DNA from: Mastigias papua
Taxonomy: Eukaryota > Cnidaria > Scyphozoa > Rhizostomeae > Mastigiidae
DNA length: 64,000 nucleotides
Direction: 5' to 3'
Assembly: GCA_964019165.1 (NCBI GenBank)
Contig: OZ025272.1
Coordinates: 15,661,093 to 15,725,092, forward strand
Positions 41,922 through 55,623 of this stretch are shown piece by piece (the first letter of the stretch is position 1; each line of letters starts with the position of its first letter). The position numbers and the translations under genes were made by a program. The notes under the pieces were generated by a model. The model was not told the DNA's origin. It did no database searches and saw only the letters and a list, made by a program, of their open reading frames with translations.

Positions 41922-42461
41922 TTTAAATATATATATATCCTATTCTCACTGATAAGATAGGCGCGCTTGCATTTGAAAAGCTGTTTTAAGTCGCTCACTC
42001 GCCATCATTCCAATTTATCACTGCTCGATCTTGCGAGCATGCGTTCAAATTGAAAACATCTGCCGCGCGCAAACCCCCCGGCTTTTCAGAGTCAATGTTA
42101 CTACGTGATTGACCGTCCTTTTGTCAAAAATTGCAAGGAGCTAGTGAACAGGTTGATCTTGGGAAAAAAGCGTTCGATACAACAATTATCGTCACAGACG
42201 CTGCCGTTAGACGGGAGAGGAAACAGAGCCGTGGATAATTATTGCAGAGCTACGATCTTCCAGTATTGAGAAGCTGTTGTTTAGACTCACGGATCCGTTT
42301 TGACAAGCTTTTATGTGCAGGATACATAAACAGTACTGTGTAAGAGGATTTTCATGCTTTCAGGATTATGAGAGGCTGTCAGCTGGTGGGAGCTGAAAAA
42401 TTACGGCTAAGGAAGCTAGCTTAGAGTCTGCAAATCTTCTAAATCTGCAGGTTGAATCCAA
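41922..42461 (+). promoter_or_regulatory. Putative promoter / 5' UTR region of the neurexin-like gene
   Basis: A TATA-like TTTAAATATATATATATCC lies at 41922-41940. The following 500 bp are noticeably richer in CpG (TGCCGCGCGCAAACC, AGGCGCGC) than the desert to the left. No start site can be fixed. An in-frame TGA shortly before the ATG closes the reading frame upstream. Additional upstream non-coding exons cannot be excluded. Confidence 0.3.
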
Positions 42462-42766
42462 ATGAGCAAAGTTGCTGCAAAAATGTTAAAGTTGAGAAGA
42501 TATTCATCATTACAAACACTGTTGGGTCTGATAGCTTTCCATCTACTAATTTTCAAGTGTCTGGAAGTGGCCTCTGCTTCGGAAATCAAGACCACTTTTA
42601 ACGGAAGTCAGTACATAGCATACCCAATACCATCAAATGAGATCGGCAGTACATCAGATCGCATTTTGCTTTCATTCAGAACCGCGGAACCATATGGCTT
42701 ACTTTTATACAGTGGAGGAACGCAAGGAGATTTTGTTGCCCTCGAAATTATACGTGGAAAACTAAG
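42462..42766 (+). CDS. Neurexin-family laminin-G protein, exon 1 (signal peptide and start of LamG domain)
   Basis: The first coding exon starts at ATG 42462 (an alternative in-frame ATG is seven codons on), preceded by an in-frame stop. Residues 1-40 are a basic start (KMLKLRR) and a hydrophobic stretch (LLGLIAFHLLIFKCL), ending in a plausible signal-peptidase site in VASASE. From about residue 42 a laminin-G/LNS domain begins: TTFNGSQYIAYPIPS, then ILLSFRTAEPYGLLLYSGG, then GDFVALEIIRGKL. This matches the beta-strand pattern F.G..Y..Y, SF+T..P.GLLLY, D#..LE#..G.L of neurexin/CNTNAP/axotactin LNS domains. The exon ends CTAAG|GTAAGA with two bases of a codon. Exon 2 supplies T, giving KLSYSADLGS, a continuous LamG strand. 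The protein is expected to be secreted or a cell-surface adhesion molecule. Neurexin, axotactin or a related subfamily cannot be separated from this fragment. Confidence 0.82.
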
Positions 42767-45700
42767 GTAAGACTCTCCTATAATTAAAGAAAAATTAATT
42801 ATTCCGAATAGTTGTTTTCAATAAAAGTGTTCAGAAAATACATTGATGCACCAACTGCCAACATTTTTGACAAAGGTGAGAAACATGATTCATGCTTAAT
42901 AATCTTAAGAGTGTAGTGTTATGCTTGATGTTACCAGATCATCTTTTACGAACTTTAGGTCTTTTTTCGTTACTGATCATTGCAAGACAAGACCTTCTGT
43001 AGGTCATGTACCATTGTTGCGAATGTTATATCCTCTTCTTGGAACGGGGACACCTAATCCCTAATAATACATCATGAAGACAGAAGTGTTTAAACCGTAT
43101 TCCTTGACAATGTAGCAGTGAGTACAAAGCAATTTGCTGTAGCCAGTTTCATCAGAAGCTCAATAGAAGGATCGAAATGTGAGATTACATGTTAAGGATG
43201 AAAATCTATAGAAAGTTTGCAGAATAATGCATTCTTATTTATTAATAGTGTTGTGTCTAAACATAGTTTGCATGTACATAATGACATACGAATCCGTTCA
43301 TGTACAGCGGACGTACAAAGCGTAGGTCCTAGGCATGAGATCTGCAGAATAGAATCCAAAGTGTGTTGCTAGCAATTCCAAACTTTACAGGTTTGGCTCT
43401 TTAAGATGAGACGGTGCGATATCCTTAAGCGCAGCTGCCAAAATGTGGACTGTATTTTAACTGCTAATTCAAACTGACAACACAGCCATAGTCCATGGCT
43501 ATAAATAGGTCCTACTTGATATGATCTTCAATCAATAAAGGTCATTTAAGAAACAAGTAGCACCCTGGAGTCACCAAAATTGCTACCATGCTCTAGGAAG
43601 TCGGTAGGAAACATCTTCTAAGAGAAATTCCGACCATAATATCTACTCTTACTCACAAATTGATTAGACGTGAAGCAGCTACAAAGCGTTTTCTAACGCG
43701 CCCGTTCTTCATAAACTTTTGATTATCCCGTTTTAGCCTTGGTGCTTCTTGGGCCACTTTCATATGGTTAGGTAGACAAGTATCGCAAACAGGAATGGAA
43801 GCTTCTACTAAAATTTCTTCCGCAAAACCGGTGTTACACAAGCTTGATACCTACTGCTTAACTATTTGGTTGGATAATCATCCAAGGTAATATGAAAAAC
43901 TCCCGCAAACTGTCAAAAATACTGCATTTCCTTTTCCAGAAGGAACTCAAGTATAAATTCAACAGTATAACACCATAAGGCATCACTATTAGCAAGTGAT
44001 ATGTCGATGATATGCTCTTTGGCTTCTAGAAATCGAAACATCACTGGTATGTTGGAAGGTATAGAAGATATAGGCAATTTATCAATCGGAGAGGAAAGGA
44101 CATCTTCCTCTACTCTTTTGAGGCAAACTTCGTGCAATTATGCAGAAAAAATTAGCTGCACTTTATTACCTAAAGGTTTCTATTCGACCAGTGCTATAAT
44201 AAACTCTTGTTAAGATTTCTGGGAAGTCCGCTTATCCATGACTTAAGTTCATGCTTAGAGCCACAACCGCGAATAACCCTAGATGGTATGTCATTGTATC
44301 TACGCTAGAACGAAAGGGAGAAACATTAATTAAGGTGGTAGGTGCTCCTTTTTCAAGCCAACATAGCATTTTGAGCTCAATAGCTTATGGTCAAACAAGT
44401 GCACTAGAACAAACGCTTTTGATAATGATGCAGGTGCCCGTTCTTCACAATTTGGCAATAGCAAGTCAACTATCACTGAAATTTTCAGCTTAATTTCTTC
44501 AATTTTCTGCATAATTGGCTATTTTTTATCACAGCAGTAAAATCTTCTTGATGACAGTTGATATACCTTAGAGGGGTCTTAGCCCCAGCGAGACTTCTAC
44601 TATCACTACGACACTCTTTGCAATGAAAAGAAGCCAGAACACATTTCTCTCGGGTTGTACTTAGCTGGGCAAATACAGAAATGCTCACTTAGAAATCTCA
44701 TTTACTGTTCAAATAAGGGGCAATTGCAGACTGATATATGTATATGACGCAAAATGCAGATAGATTTATTGAGTTAGGTCATCACGTAAACTGGTGTTGC
44801 TTTATTTCCAAAACTTCCTTATTGTTTTATCTGGCCAAAAATAAATCACTTTCTATTTATACCGTGTGTGTTCTTGCTGCGCGCTAAAAACCAATTTGAT
44901 CAACTTGCTAAGGTTCATAAACTCTTGCATTATAGTGTTAACGGGACAGTTATCACCTGCATTAATTGCAAATGATCAACTAAAGCCAGCCCTTAATCAT
45001 TAGCATTGACCTTGAAATTTTAATATCAAAAGTGAGCTTCTTTTCTGTCTTTATTCTCATGAAATTTACAATTAGCACAAAATATTCAGGACAATACCGC
45101 AGGGAGCATGGAAATACATAGTAACTCTGTGGCGAAATGAGGTTCTTTTATTTTAGTTCCATAATTTGTCAAGATGATGCACTATTCCTGTTTATTGTCT
45201 TTGAATACTTCAAGGTATCTGCTCACAAAGATTTTCTGATCATTGCTATTGGCATTTTGGAGCAAAGATCAGTCTGAAACCTGTTCGATATTTCCAAAAT
45301 TATTACTCTGTTATAGTATTTAAGAACTAGAAAAGAAATATCGCTGTCCAGGTTTATACTAATAAATGAAAAACCCATTGCATATAAAGGGTCCATTTAT
45401 TCCATAAAACGGATCAATATTTCAAGAATGGCAATAGCAAAATCAAGTGCACAGTAAATCTTTCAATTCTGACAAATTGCAAATCAAACAGTTAGTGGAA
45501 GCGTTTGCAAAACTTAACTATATCAGATTTATTGCCATCTATTTGGTAGACAAAAGTACAGGGATTAATGGAGAACATATCACTGTGATATTTTTTAATA
45601 TTGATAGTTTCTAATTCTCATCATCTGCAATGCTAAAGACAGGACCTTTCTTGTCTGACAACGGAATAAGCTTTCGGGATGTGTTTACGAGATGCTCGCC

Positions 45701-48058
45701 TGAATAATAGTACAAAGACATATTCCTCTGCCCACAGGATGCTGTGTATCTCACAGTGACACTGTTTCAGAATGTATATCGTCGCTTTTCGGCACTGCAT
45801 TAGCCAATCTGAAATCGAAGTTCAAAACTGGCCGCAAAATTGATCACAACAGCCGACTAACGGGCATTCCTAAATGGTTTACAACCAAAGCCGTTTAAAT
45901 AGTTGAAGCTAGCAATCACTGAAGCTCTCTTTAAGCTTGCCAAATTCTAATTGAACTCAGTCAGAATCCATATATCCATATCTGCAAAAGTCAGCCTGTT
46001 GATAGTATTAGAATAAATGAAAAAGAATGTAATCTGTTGCGATAAATGGATTTAATAAAGAGAACAACAAGATAACGTGTGTGTATTTGAAGTATCAACA
46101 TGCTCCACATGAACACCATTGTGTTTTGTCTTTGAAAGCATTTGCAGCTGCTCTACCGTTAAAAATCTAAACAGCTATCAGCAAATTCGCTAGATTTCTT
46201 TACAACTGAAGGATTAACTTCTGGTTGGTCTTGAGAATGAAGTTACAAGGCGTGTTCATTCCTCGACTCAATCACCATTGAATTTCTTTATTTCTTCATT
46301 TTGTTTACATTCGTTTCAGAAGTCTATTTGCAACACTTTGCATGTAGGTCAAACTGCAGACCTTAGAGTCCACTGTGTAATTACAGTTGCAATATACAAT
46401 ATTAGTACCTATATATGCAGTGCTGCTTGGATTGAGATATGGGCCACTGTTTGGTGAAAGACAGGCCTGGTAAGTTTTGAAGGCGTTATGATCCAAGAGA
46501 TTTTGGATAATGGAGGTGTAAACAGTATCAAAAACATAATATTGTGACACGCAATTTTGCCCTATTTTGCATTGTACTGAAAAGCAGCTCGCCAAAAAAT
46601 TTGCTCTCATGCAAGTCATGCAACGCTTTGAGGGTTGTTATAAGATGCTTTTGAGCGTTAATGTTGGAGAGGAAAGCTGCACAAGTAAAGAAAGTGAATG
46701 CAAACAAAAGACAAAGACTTTGCTATCATGTACCCGAACCACGTCCAGCACCTATAATGTAAATGGCTTGCAGTTGCTGAAGAAGATACTGCCAGTAAAC
46801 AACAAGATTGTTGTCATACACATTGCTAGCATATTTAGCAAAATTATTCAACATTGAGCAACTTCTCTGGAGGATCTATGGAGAAATTCATAAAGCTTAG
46901 AATAGGTCTCATATTTGTATTCCTTCCATGCTGGAAAGCCCTATTTCAGTGTAAATATTGACAGCAAGAACGCAGCAAGAAGGACAGCATTATTCCGATT
47001 GATTCAAGAAACGTAGTTATCAAAGTTTTAATGAGCAGCACCCTGCTGAACTTAATCTTGAACAAAGAGGGAAATTTTTTGATTGTGGTTAAAAATGTTA
47101 AATATCGATGAATCGTCATCCTGGCAAACCATAACATATTTCAAATTACAGATATTATCGATAAAAAGTTGTCTTTTACGATCTAATCGTGATAGAATAT
47201 CACTGCAGGCTTGAAGCAATAAGTACCATAAACTTTTTGGCTAATTAGTTTCCGTTGCATTTCGAGAAAACTTGGAATTCCCTGTTATGAAAGGGCATTA
47301 ATATAAGAAGAACACCTTTCTATGGAAAGGAAATATCTTTGTCCAGTTAAGAGCAATATTGCAAAGCTTTGTTGGCTAGTACTTTATATGTACTTCTTCA
47401 AAGGGAGTTCGTGGTATGAAGAAGTTCTAGATTTCAATGACTAGAATGATGTCTAAGATGTGACACGATTTGCTCGGAAACTGAGAAGCTAAGAGGTGCA
47501 TTGCATCAGAGACTCATTGCTACTTTAGATTCTGGTAAAGTGTAGGCGGTCTTATGTCAAGACCTATTCCATACTCCAAGAGAATGTATGCGATGTAAAG
47601 TGATGAAAGGTAGCAGATGTTTGTTCAGTACAGTTCAAATAAGCTATTCAGTGAAACAACTTCTTCAGCGGTCATTATTTTAAAAATTAACAAGCAAATT
47701 GTCAAAAGAAGGAAATATCTGTGTCTGCTATCTAAATCCTTCTGGAGTATTATGTCGTAATTAATACAAAATGTGTCCTAACCATTTGCACAACTTTTGC
47801 AATTGAATAGTCTCTGTTCGAAAGTTTGAGTATTTCTTTTGAATTTCCAATGCAGTTCACACAAGACTCATAAACCATAGAAAGAAGGAGTTCATTAGTA
47901 TGTGGTTACTAAGGAGAATTTAGTTACTTCGTTTGGAAGATGTATAAAGAAGTGAAATCTAAACACCAGGGTTAACACTATAGACCATTTATGTCTAATC
48001 CAGGTGCTATATGTTATGTTATGGCTAGAGGCTTCATGTGCTAAAGGTCTAAGCAATA

Positions 48059-49822
48059 CGGCTGTAAAGTGAGATCGAACGTGATTGGTCGAATAGCTCA
48101 GTCCTTAGTTACGTGGTAGCAACCGACCTACATTCAAGTGTGATGTGTTGTGTACGTGGATGTTCCGTTTTATGAGTCTATGGAAGATCGCTTTTATCAA
48201 GCTATTTTGTGAACTCAGAGCCAACCTTTTGATTTTATCTGTTTTGATAGTCGTTTTGACGTCACCTTTTGGTATTTAGACTTGTTTTTTCCTTATTTTT
48301 AATGCCTACGAATGTTGATTCCACGATTTGTGTAGCGTAGGCCTACGGGATATCATGCCCTTGAATATAAATCACAGCAACTTTAGGGACTTGTTTATTG
48401 TCATCGTTACAAACAGCCAAAAACTTGTCCTGTATTTTGGTTGCAATTTATCGCTTAGCTACATCTACCGAATTATTTTCCAATACCCATCTGAACACCA
48501 TACGAAGCGGTCGTGGATAGTGAGAGTACGCGGGGAGGGATTCAATGCCCCTTCCACATCTTACTTGTGTAGTAGGTATTGCTCGTAAGACCAGTTGTCT
48601 GTGGTAAGAGTGATGCCCCTGGAGACATGGAGATAAAGAGTAAAGAGCGGGTCGATACCTATCCCAAATCGTCGTGGAAGTGTGATAGATGAACGTATAC
48701 AAAAGAGGATCAACACCGTTTCCAGAGGCCTCTGATCTCTTATGCGCTAAACCCCTTTTCCCATATTCCTGGACAGCAATAAAGAATGAACCACCAACAT
48801 GGAGAGTTTTGACTCTCCAGATGGGAAGGGGAACATCAAATAACTAAGTTTAAACAACAATCATTTCAACAAAGTAGCAGTAGAACTTGAACAAGCGTAC
48901 CTGACAATCAGAACATTTAAGAAAGCTATGTTTTCATACAAAACTTGACCGGTTACGAAATTCTACACTACACTGGATTAAGTACCCCTATATTCAATTC
49001 ACTCGCTCACTTGATAAGTCGTTTTCCTTCTGATCTGGAGCATCTGTTTCATGTGTGGAAAATGAGTACCACATTCGTATTTTGTTTACGAAATTTAGAC
49101 TAGACTACATGTGCGATCCACACAACTGACTGACTTTTCAGTAGTACGACTGTTTTAAGTCTTGGAGGTGTTTGTAGCTTGTGTTAATGCCTTTCCTCTG
49201 TGGGAATTCATACTACCTAACTAGTTTATAACTGTTGGATAAAAATATACTTTTATATCCGGCCTACTTAAAAAGGGCGATGTAAACAATACAGCTATAA
49301 AGAGGAAGGACTAGGATATACATGGCAAGGTGTTGATGGTAAGATGGTATGTAAACTGGCCTGAACAAAGGCTAAGATGTGACGGAATGGAAACGTTCGC
49401 ATAATTCTAGTTTAGTATTATCGTTGGGGAATGTTCACAGTAAGTTGCTACTTAAGGGAAAGTAATGGACATGCACTAAATGAATGCCTGAATGAATGTA
49501 TTAGAAATAAAATAATACTGGAATGGTTACAAAATGATTTGTTTATGGAGATGGCCTAACTCAGTCGAACTTCAAAGCACGAGTCGAAGTTATGCAGAGC
49601 AAAAATAAATAATAAATAGAAAAAACTATTGAAATAAAGAGCTTCCAAGGAAGAATAAATATAATAGCTAAGCAATTTGACGAAATATTAGGGTAGAAAC
49701 ACTCTACCCTAATCTTGTACAGTGCAAGACCATAGTAGTCTTCTCAAGAGAAAGCCGGTTGCTACCACGTAACTAAGGACTGAGCTATTCGACCAATCAC
49801 GTTCGATCTCACTTTACAGCCG
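48059..49822. mobile_element. 1764-bp DNA transposon with 67-bp perfect TIRs and TA TSD
   Basis: 48059-48125 (starting CGGCTGTAAAGTGAGATCGA) is matched base for base by the reverse complement of 49756-49822. TA flanks both ends (48057-48058 and 49823-49824), consistent with a TA duplication as in Tc1/mariner-like elements. The interior has only short frames (up to 86 codons, no transposase DDE motif seen), so this copy is non-autonomous. Perfect TIR identity implies recent activity or gene conversion. The TIR includes TAGCTCAGTCC, which resembles a pol III A box. Confidence 0.85.
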
Positions 49823-51239
49823 TATATTAGGGGAATGTTAAGAGTACAATCAAATGCCAGTATCTATCCCCTTCAATAATTAAAGCTTTCATCAGCTCTT
49901 TCATACGCGAAATGATTAATTGATTTGAAAGCGGATTGTATTGAGAGGTTTGTTTTCAAATTTTGTATATGAAAGTTAGATGAATTCCACAAATATGCAT
50001 GGTAAAAGTTCTATTGCAAAATCAAACCCTTGCTTTGGTTAAACGGAGATGGAGTTGTAAAGTGGTCTAACGTGTGTCTGAGTGTTCCATTGTGAAGGTG
50101 AAATGATGGCACCATTCCATTGCACATTTTGCTGAGAATAGAGGGTATAGGATGGAGCCCTTCAGAAATAACTTCTGACCACGCCTTTTATTTTCATTTT
50201 TACTGTGAGCAACATCAGCCTTCTACAGAGTTAGCAGAGTGAAAATTGATTGGCGATTGTTATTGACTTGGCATTTATTAATGATTGCTGTTTGTTTCAC
50301 AGTAGATTCTTCAATCAAAGCAACTCTTGTTGCAAAAATCACATGAGCACATTTTATTACTGCACAAAGTGGTTATCGCTGCGAGTAGCCATTGGCACTT
50401 AAGTTAGAAAAAGGGAAAGGGCCTCGCTGTGAACAACAAACGGCATACTAGCTTATCGTTTGGTGTTTCATAGTCAGTTAACTTTCATGTCAAAATGTCG
50501 TCGACAACGATTTTACTTTGGAGTGCAAAAAGTGTTGGCATGTATTCGCTATTTAAAGTACCTCTGTTTATGCATTGCTAGAGCTGGACAACCTTATAAA
50601 CAAAGGACGTCCGAGCATAAAGGGGGTCTGGTGAAATAGGACAAACTCGCACATAGGGGAGGGGGTGTTTACGCAATACGGACGTCCAGGTGTTCAGAAT
50701 GTTGCAACAAGGTAGCTTCTCAGGATAACTGGTCACAAAAATGGCAATGAAGACTGTCACAAAGGAGCACTGAAGGAGCAAGTAATGATGATGAAGTAGC
50801 ACCGAGTAGCAGAGTGCCTATTTTGGACATTGCAACTTTTATGAAGCAGCCATTCACAGAGACTGACTTTTTTGACGAAAAGTGAATTATCACATGAGTT
50901 TTCGGTTCTTTGTATGTTCTTTTCAACTAGAAATGGCCAATGAACAAACATTTTGCATTTTTGCATATAGATGCTTAAATAGCTTTAGGGTGAAATAGAT
51001 GGACGTCCGAGGGGAAGGGGTCCCTGAATACGGACTAAACCAGACAAAGGGGGACAAGGAGTCTAAAAATGCAATTTTTTGCCGGACGTTCTAAAGCGTT
51101 TTCAAATTCTATACAATACAAGTATTTATCATGATTTTGCCTCTGGTCACGGCTGCCTCCAAGTAAACTTGAGAAGTGTCCCCTGGTGAGAACTTTATCT
51201 AAATATACAAACATGTGCATATTTATATCGGTGTTTGAA

Positions 51240-51345
51240 ATTGTGGTTGAGTTTTGTGTGTGTTTGTGCTTGCTTGTGTGTCCTTGTCTGTGTTTGTGTT
51301 TACTTATATGTGCTTGTGTGTGCGTGTCTTTGGGTGTATTTTCAG
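51240..51345. repeat. Imperfect GT-rich tract
   Basis: About 100 bp of irregular TGTGTTTGTG/CTTGTGTGT units, a degraded (GT)n microsatellite. Confidence 0.7.
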
Positions 51346-53482
51346 TATTGTAATAGAGCAGAAGTCATGAATGAGTTAGCACAAATGGGAATGCACTGAA
51401 AGGTTTTCTGAGCGAATCCTACTTTGATGATTGTACAGGTGTTTTGAAAATTTCTCTATGAATGTCTTGCGATATTTGAATAGCGCGAAATTATAAGAGA
51501 TCGAATGAAGCTCTGAATTTGACACATGTCATGGTTACATCAGTAGAAATCGCCCTATATGAGCAAACATATAACATGACTAGGGCCTAGAAAATTGTGC
51601 TCTATAGGTTGCAATGTTTGTAGCGGCTAGTGCGACACTAATTTGTAAGAAAACACAATTTGCAAAAGGATCGAAAACCGAGTTTTGCTCTCCGTTTGAA
51701 CAGATATATTTCTCTCGTGTATGAAGACCCAAGTGTTATCTCTTTGCAAAAGTTCACTGTGCTGGTTCTACTATATGCGTACAAGCTAAAGTTTCTTAAA
51801 ATAGCGAAATTCCTAATTGTCATTCAACCATGATAAATCTACAGTAGACAATTAGTTGCTACGCTTGTGATTATATAGCACTGTAACACAGATTTCAGTC
51901 GATTTCATTATTCCTCCAAAAAGCGTACAGTTAGCCTAGTGGTGTACCGAAAGTGCCCATGGGGGCGTTCCCTTGCATTTTCGATAATTTGAAGGGCGTG
52001 GTCAACAACAAGGCTACACTCCTAGACCCCTCATTCTACCTTCCTGGATGCCCCTGTGGATTAGTCTCCATATTATGGCAAATGAATCCATCCCTTGCAA
52101 TGCAAGTTGCACATGCTATAGCTTTCCTCTTTGACTTTGGCTTTCATTTTGTTAGTGAAGCAACTGCCTATGCGGAAACTCGACAGTTTTTTTACTTTTT
52201 GACCAAACTTCGCTATGTACGATTGTAAAAGTCTAAACACGACTACACAACGCTTGAAGGGTCGCCAAGCACTGCAGACATTTTCACTATGCAATAGTCG
52301 AGCGCTAGATAGTCAAGAGTCGAGGGAGTTTGGCTGGAGCTTAATATGATGCTAAAAAGTTTATGAATGATTGTGAGAATGTCCACTGTATCCTACCCTT
52401 TCATCTGATCAAACAAAGGTGATCGTCTATAAAGCCAGGAAATACAAAGTATTGAGATTCAAGGACAGAATTTTATTGATGAAGCAATAGGAATCTCTTT
52501 GTTCTAAGAATTCTCTGCCACTTTTTCTGCATTTTTGATATTTTTTGCACTTTTGTCATTGCTATATTTTCTTTCTCTAAGATGACTTAAAATGAATTTC
52601 ATTATTACTCTACAATCATGAATAGAACGTATTTTTTCCAGTAAGATTCAGTTTGTCTTCGGATACTTCTCCTCAATTACTGGTCTGGTTTTGCAAAATT
52701 CAATTTTCAGAGAAATTTTGTGTCACACAACTTCTGATTAATTGATTTCATTTGATAGTTTAATTCGATCTTATTTATGAATGAAAGATGGAAATCACAT
52801 CATATAGAGATATATGGCATTCAAGCCTCTTCTTTTAGCCAGAATCGAAACTCAGGAGGAAAAGACTACTCAAGTTTTTCCGTCTTCTGTAGCCTTTACA
52901 TAAGGGAAAAGGTCAAAACCATGCGCTGTCAGGCAAGATTATTTTGCATCATTTTAAGTTACTGTTGCCTTTATATCTTGAATTTATCATCATCCAGTAT
53001 TTATCTGATACACTTTGTGATGCGATCTGGCCCATCCAATGATCAGAGCAAAATAAAACGCAATACTTGAATGGGAACTGATTTATTTTTTATCTATCAT
53101 TTTACTATCTCGTTTTCTAGTAGTGTGCATTACTCGCTCCCTATTAACATGTTTCTTTATCGCATTTGTCTAATGACTAGAGGCTTCCAAGAAGTATAGA
53201 CATTGAAAGGTTACTATAAACAATTTAAAAGTCTCCTAAAACGGGAAAACTTACATAAATTATACTTTTTCAATTCATTGAGATTAGTTTCAGTACAGTT
53301 TTCAGCTTTTTTCGTAAACAAATTCTCCTCTCAACTCAAGCTATGAATGTACTAGCGCCATTTCCAAGAAAACCAAGTAGATTTATCTGTAGTAGCTGTC
53401 TTCTAGGCTGACCAATCATCGCATGTGTCTCATAGTCCTGAAATGTTTAGAACCCATACAGTTAAGTTTGCTGGCAGTGTTG

Positions 53483-53545
53483 AACAACAACAACAGCAAC
53501 AGCAATAACAGAACTATCATTAACAACAACAACAACAACACACAG
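53483..53545. repeat. (CAA)n-type microsatellite
   Basis: Two runs of AACAACAAC with CAG/AAT interruptions. Confidence 0.8.
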
Positions 53546-55540
53546 AATGGATATGAGCTAGTTACCTATTAGCGAAAGAGGTCATTGTTGAAATTTTATC
53601 CATAGCTCTGTACTGAGCCAAAAAAGGATCGTTGATACAAATACTACGTCAGAGTGTGTGTTTAAAGATGATCTCGAGCTACAATAACTTCATTTCTGTC
53701 AGTATTTCCGTCCTTTGATGTAGATACCCGAGGCTACAATGTTAGCCAACATAAATTATTGAAGCATTGTTGTTAAGTATTGCACAGAATTTTAAGCTGT
53801 GAGTCAACAAAACTGGATCGACTCATATTGTGTACTTGCACAGCGCATTATCCACTTTTAGTTTCTTTGCTTAAAGAGCAGGTGGCATTTTCAGTTGACT
53901 GACGTCTTACAAAACGAATATCGCATTTTTCAGCGTAATCTTGATCGAAACAATTATCGACTTTAATTGATTCATCTCTTGTGCAAAGGAGATTAATTTT
54001 TCTATTCAGATTTCCTTGCTTAGATATTGCCTGCTCCGTTTGTTGGCCTTCAGTGCGTAGCGCTCCCAATCTCAGTGAAAATGAATTGCATACATGAATA
54101 GAGACTTCGTCACAGAATTAATTCTTCATCCCTTTGAAAACAGACCACTCCAGATATCCCTCTATAGCTTTCTCTGAGCAGCTGCACCTTGCTTATCAAA
54201 GGAATATACGAATTCATAGGAGTTTTAGTTCGTATCACAATATCACCAAAGTCAACAATTTCAAGTGATCGACACTGCTTGAATTTGTTGTAATCTGAAA
54301 TCATATTTTCCAGACTTATGACTACTGTTCTTTAAACAACAATATGTTAAAACAGAACCAAAGGAACATGACTGTTTTGATGAAGTATTAAGTTATTTTT
54401 TAACTATCGTTGGCAGTATGGTGAATACTGTCATATAAATGTAATTAAATGTTCTTGAAGGACCCTAGAAATTGTAACGTATTATCAGAGCTTTTCATGA
54501 TTTAAAGGAGATATTATACATCAAGAATGGTATAATCAAATACAACATGGGCTCGTTAAATGTTCGAGAAAAGTCCAGAGATGGGCTGATTTCCTCCCAT
54601 CCTTAACTGAAGTTAGATGAATCTTACAATATGCACGGATGTCAAAAACATGCAAGAAGGGGAAGGAGATTCTTGGTACTACAGAATTTCAAATAGATTT
54701 CGTGCAATATCTGAATAAAAGGAAATGAACTATTTGAAATCAATGTTCCCTAGTATATTTTTATTCTGTTCTCTCCTACCGGAAAAGCTCTATTGCAACT
54801 TTATGTGAACTTTTGCTGTTCATGCCACACTACGTATCCAATCCTTGCTTAACAAATTTCTGTCTGGATGAGTACATTCAGCCTTGGATCTTATTTTATT
54901 GCGCAATGATATCCAATCTGTGTAGTAATACAATAGTTTTATACAGTGATAGACAATAAAGTGCTCAGTTATGAAACCACTTAAATTCTCAACAGTGTAT
55001 TCACAGGACCTTTTGCATCAAACATTCCCTTGACTGAGACGATCAATTGAAATGTTATTGCAATCACTAATCAATGTTTATTCTACTGACTTTGTACAAA
55101 ACTGGTTCCATTCGTATCAAGAGGAAACAAATGGCGCAATCAAGAAGCGGCACTTAGGGGGTCCCCAATAGCCCCTATTTTCAGGCAAATACACAGTTAG
55201 TTTTTGTGCACTTAGGTACGATATGTACTTTTGACAGTCTTGCGCTGCATTACGTTTAGATGTATACCCATCCATTGTTTAATTCAATCACGTTTTGGAT
55301 CAGCTTCCATCATATCAAATAGCTCAAAGTCCATGTCAAATTCAGATGCAGAAAGTACTGGAGTGTTTCATGGGGTTGGTATCGGAATCCGCTATGTATT
55401 ATTTAATTTCATTTGCATGTCTTGTAGATCATTACTAGTGCAGGATGTTGTGTAAAGTTCTTTCGGAAAGATAATGAAAGGCATGTAAATTTACTACACG
55501 TTATGCAGTTGGGCGTGGCAAAGGCGTAGTGTATTTATTG

Positions 55541-55623
55541 TCACTACAGCACGAAAAAGCGGCACCATGTTTTAGTCATACTGAAAAACTAAAACATGGT
55601 GTCGCTTTTTCGTGCTGTAGTGA
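55541..55623. repeat. Long near-perfect hairpin (35-bp stem, 13-nt loop)
   Basis: TCACTACAGCACGAAAAAGC onward (55541-55575) pairs with 55589-55623. 34 of 35 positions are Watson-Crick, and the single mismatch becomes a G.U pair on the plus-strand RNA. The loop is 13 nt. It lies within the neurexin-like intron and would be transcribed with it. It could be a MITE palindrome, a fold-back element or a pre-miRNA-like hairpin. Stem length is in the pre-miRNA range, but the near-perfect pairing is more typical of a young inverted repeat. Confidence 0.85.

Noticed and set aside
51925..52330. Possible transposon end near GTGGTGTACCGAAAGTGCCC
   Set aside because: Resembles the start of some hAT-like ends, but no matching inverted end or target duplication was found.
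53848..54304. Two minus-strand frames (73 and 64 codons)
   Set aside because: No recognised family and no clear connection between them. Possibly relics, but not supportable.
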